Position numbers and translations under genes: made by a program
Shown here: piece by piece, positions 62,620 to 64,000 of the stretch
Layout: the number at the start of each line of letters is the position of its first letter
How positions within the stretch are numbered: the stretch's first letter is position 1
Assembly: GCA_016718035.1 (NCBI GenBank)
Contig: JADKEK010000001.1
Location: 744,001-808,000, forward strand
Length of the DNA stretch: 64,000 bases
DNA from: Bacteroidota bacterium
GTDB taxonomy: Bacteria; Bacteroidota; Bacteroidia; Chitinophagales; BACL12
Direction: 5' to 3'
The notes under the pieces: generated by a model
What the model saw: the letters and a program-made list of their open reading frames with translations, nothing else
Databases searched by the model: none
What the model was told of the DNA's origin: nothing

Positions 62620-64000
62620 ATGAAACGCATACTACTGTTACCTGTATTCCTATTGAGCATTATCGGTTCTGTAAGTGCCGGTGACATTTATTGGGCTTCA
62701 AAAGTGATTTCTTATTCGTCACAATTGGACCTGAATTCTTACAGCGCTAAACAGGTGTTAGGGCCTCCTTCACGCCTGCCAAACTTCGGAGACTGCGGCT
62801 GTGCTTGGTCTCCAGCACTTTCTGAGAACTATTTTGAGGAATATATCCGTGTTGGCTTCGAAAAAAAAATCCATGTCACACAGATTGTCATAAATGAAAG
62901 TTTTAATGCCGGCGCAATTAAGGCAATTTATTTGTTCGACCAGTATAATATTCCTCATTTGGTATTCGAAAGAACAGCCGAAAGCGCAAAATGGACCTTA
63001 GGGAATGTGTTTTCTGTGAATATTGCACCAACAGACTTTGCTACTAACGACCTTAAACTTGTTTTAGACACCGAAAGTATTGATGGTTTCAATCAAATAG
63101 ATGCTATTGGTATAGCGGAATCCCCAGCAACAGTTCCAAGCGGGGCTATTTCATCAACTGATAAAATAGTGTTTAAAGGAAAAAGCCAGAACCTTGGCGA
63201 ATCGGTAAATTCATTTGGAAGCGAAATTTCACCTTTGGTGACACCCGATGGAAAAACGATGTATTTTACCCGCAAAAACCATGTTGGGAACTCAGGTACG
63301 ATAATGAATGACGATGTTTGGATTTCTACCTACGACGGCTCAAAATGGTCAACTGCTGTAAATCCGGGCGGACCTATAAATAACGATGCTAATAATTATG
63401 TGGTGGGAATCTCAGATAACGGAGAACTGCTCACACTCGCTAACACTTATCACCCAATAGAAGCTTCCAGAATCGGTATTTCTCAAACTTGGAAAAGCAG
63501 TTATGGAAGTTGGGTTTTTCCTAAAAATCTAATTACACCGGGAATTATTACGCATAATCTTTATGCCGAATACTTCATGAATAGCAACAGAACTGTGTTA
63601 TTGTTGGCACTCGAACGAGCCGATTCATATGGTATGAAGGACATCTATGTAAGTTTCAGCGATAATCAAATTGAATGGTCTGACCCTGTAAATCTCGGTA
63701 ACGACATTAATACCGCCTCGATGGAAATGGCACCTTTTCTAGCACCTGATGGTAAAACCATGTTCTTTTCAACGAACGGGCTGCCTGGTTATGGCGATCA
63801 GGATGTATATGTTTCCACAAGACTTGATAGTACTTGGAGAAATTGGACTAAACCTGAAAATATTGGTACTTTAGTTAATACAAAGGGTTTCGAAGCCTAT
63901 TTTACCATTCCAGATACCGCCGATTTTGCCTATTTTTCATCAACCGGCAGCAATATGTTAAATGCGGATATTTATCGTATTCCGTTAAAAGAAATTAAAG
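62620..64000 (+). CDS. Exported PD40 beta-propeller protein, 3' end beyond window
   Basis: At least 460 residues are present and the frame runs off the right edge. Signal peptide at about 1-20 (MKRILLLPVFLLSIIGSVSA), an N-terminal beta-rich domain (about 22-165), then WD40-like/PD40 propeller repeats, visible as VTPDGKTMYFTRKN, LAPDGKTMFFSTNGLPG and FSDNQIEWSDPVNLG. Such Bacteroidota proteins often carry a C-terminal OmpA peptidoglycan-binding domain, but that part is not in view. It probably acts in the outer membrane or periplasm. ATG 62620 is followed directly by the signal peptide. Confidence 0.8.
   Translation, partial: MKRILLLPVFLLSIIGSVSAGDIYWASKVISYSSQLDLNSYSAKQVLGPPSRLPNFGDCGCAWSPALSENYFEEYIRVGFEKKIHVTQIVINESFNAGAIKAIYLFDQYNIPHLVFERTAESAKWTLGNVFSVNIAPTDFATNDLKLVLDTESIDGFNQIDAIGIAESPATVPSGAISSTDKIVFKGKSQNLGESVNSFGSEISPLVTPDGKTMYFTRKNHVGNSGTIMNDDVWISTYDGSKWSTAVNPGGPINNDANNYVVGISDNGELLTLANTYHPIEASRIGISQTWKSSYGSWVFPKNLITPGIITHNLYAEYFMNSNRTVLLLALERADSYGMKDIYVSFSDNQIEWSDPVNLGNDINTASMEMAPFLAPDGKTMFFSTNGLPGYGDQDVYVSTRLDSTWRNWTKPENIGTLVNTKGFEAYFTIPDTADFAYFSSTGSNMLNADIYRIPLKEIK

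Overview
The window is chromosomal DNA from a member of the Bacteroidota, probably Saprospiria/Chitinophagia-like. The evidence is the fused lpxC-fabZ gene, a PorX-type response regulator with a PglZ domain, several type IX secretion (T9SS) C-terminal sorting domains, TAnnTTTG-type promoter elements, weak Shine-Dalgarno sites and AT-rich DNA. No rRNA, tRNA, phage, transposase gene or CRISPR array was seen.

Layout. 1-1.0 kb: dinB (runs off the left edge), followed by a cluster of short direct and inverted repeats. 1.6-5.5 kb, minus strand: porX, then tsaE, a small membrane protein and alanine dehydrogenase. 5.6-10.7 kb, plus strand: a tight lipid A block (HD hydrolase, lpxD, lpxC/fabZ, lpxA, ABC ATPase), then nhaA. 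12-20 kb: a CBS protein, a DPP III-like peptidase, a small Cys-rich protein, an AlkA-like glycosylase, an S9 peptidase and a 508-residue protein of unknown family that has a paralogue at 30.5-32.0 kb. 20.5-22.3 kb: a secreted M23 peptidase with a T9SS tail. 22.4-23.8 kb: an accessory, cassette-like segment with two small unknown genes, bracketed by near-identical direct repeats and ending in a large cruciform-forming sequence. 23.8-27.6 kb: gyrA and a TPR protein. 28.2-32.8 kb: a 732-residue internally duplicated protein, the paralogue just mentioned, and a lipoprotein with a repeated IGTTDISDTGAV-type motif. 33.0-33.7 kb: four tandem ~172-bp repeats built of inverted GCCCTGACGGGC motifs. 33.7-39 kb, minus strand: an ABC exporter, a SulP transporter broken by a one-base deletion, a CxxxCH haem protein and an MFS transporter. 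39.2-41.1 kb: an exbB/exbD/TonB-type energy transduction operon. 41.2-44.6 kb: folC, a thiol-disulfide lipid/cell-envelope type oxidoreductase and msrB. 44.6-50.6 kb: a signalling block (PhoR/PhoB-like pair, a hybrid kinase with REC and HPt domains, an NtrC-type regulator). 50.7-61.8 kb: two giant tandem paralogous T9SS surface proteins (1771 and 1834 residues). 61.9-64 kb: nth and the start of a PD40 beta-propeller protein that runs off the right edge.

How it fits together. Much of the window concerns the cell envelope: lipid A synthesis, secretion control (PorX), TonB energising, and at least three T9SS cargo proteins. The strongest candidates for undescribed biology are the two giant paralogues with a repeated ~210-residue domain, the cassette-like segment with its cruciform, the two families of palindromic repeats, and the unknown internally duplicated and paralogous proteins. 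All functional statements come from reading motifs in the sequence; no database search was run.
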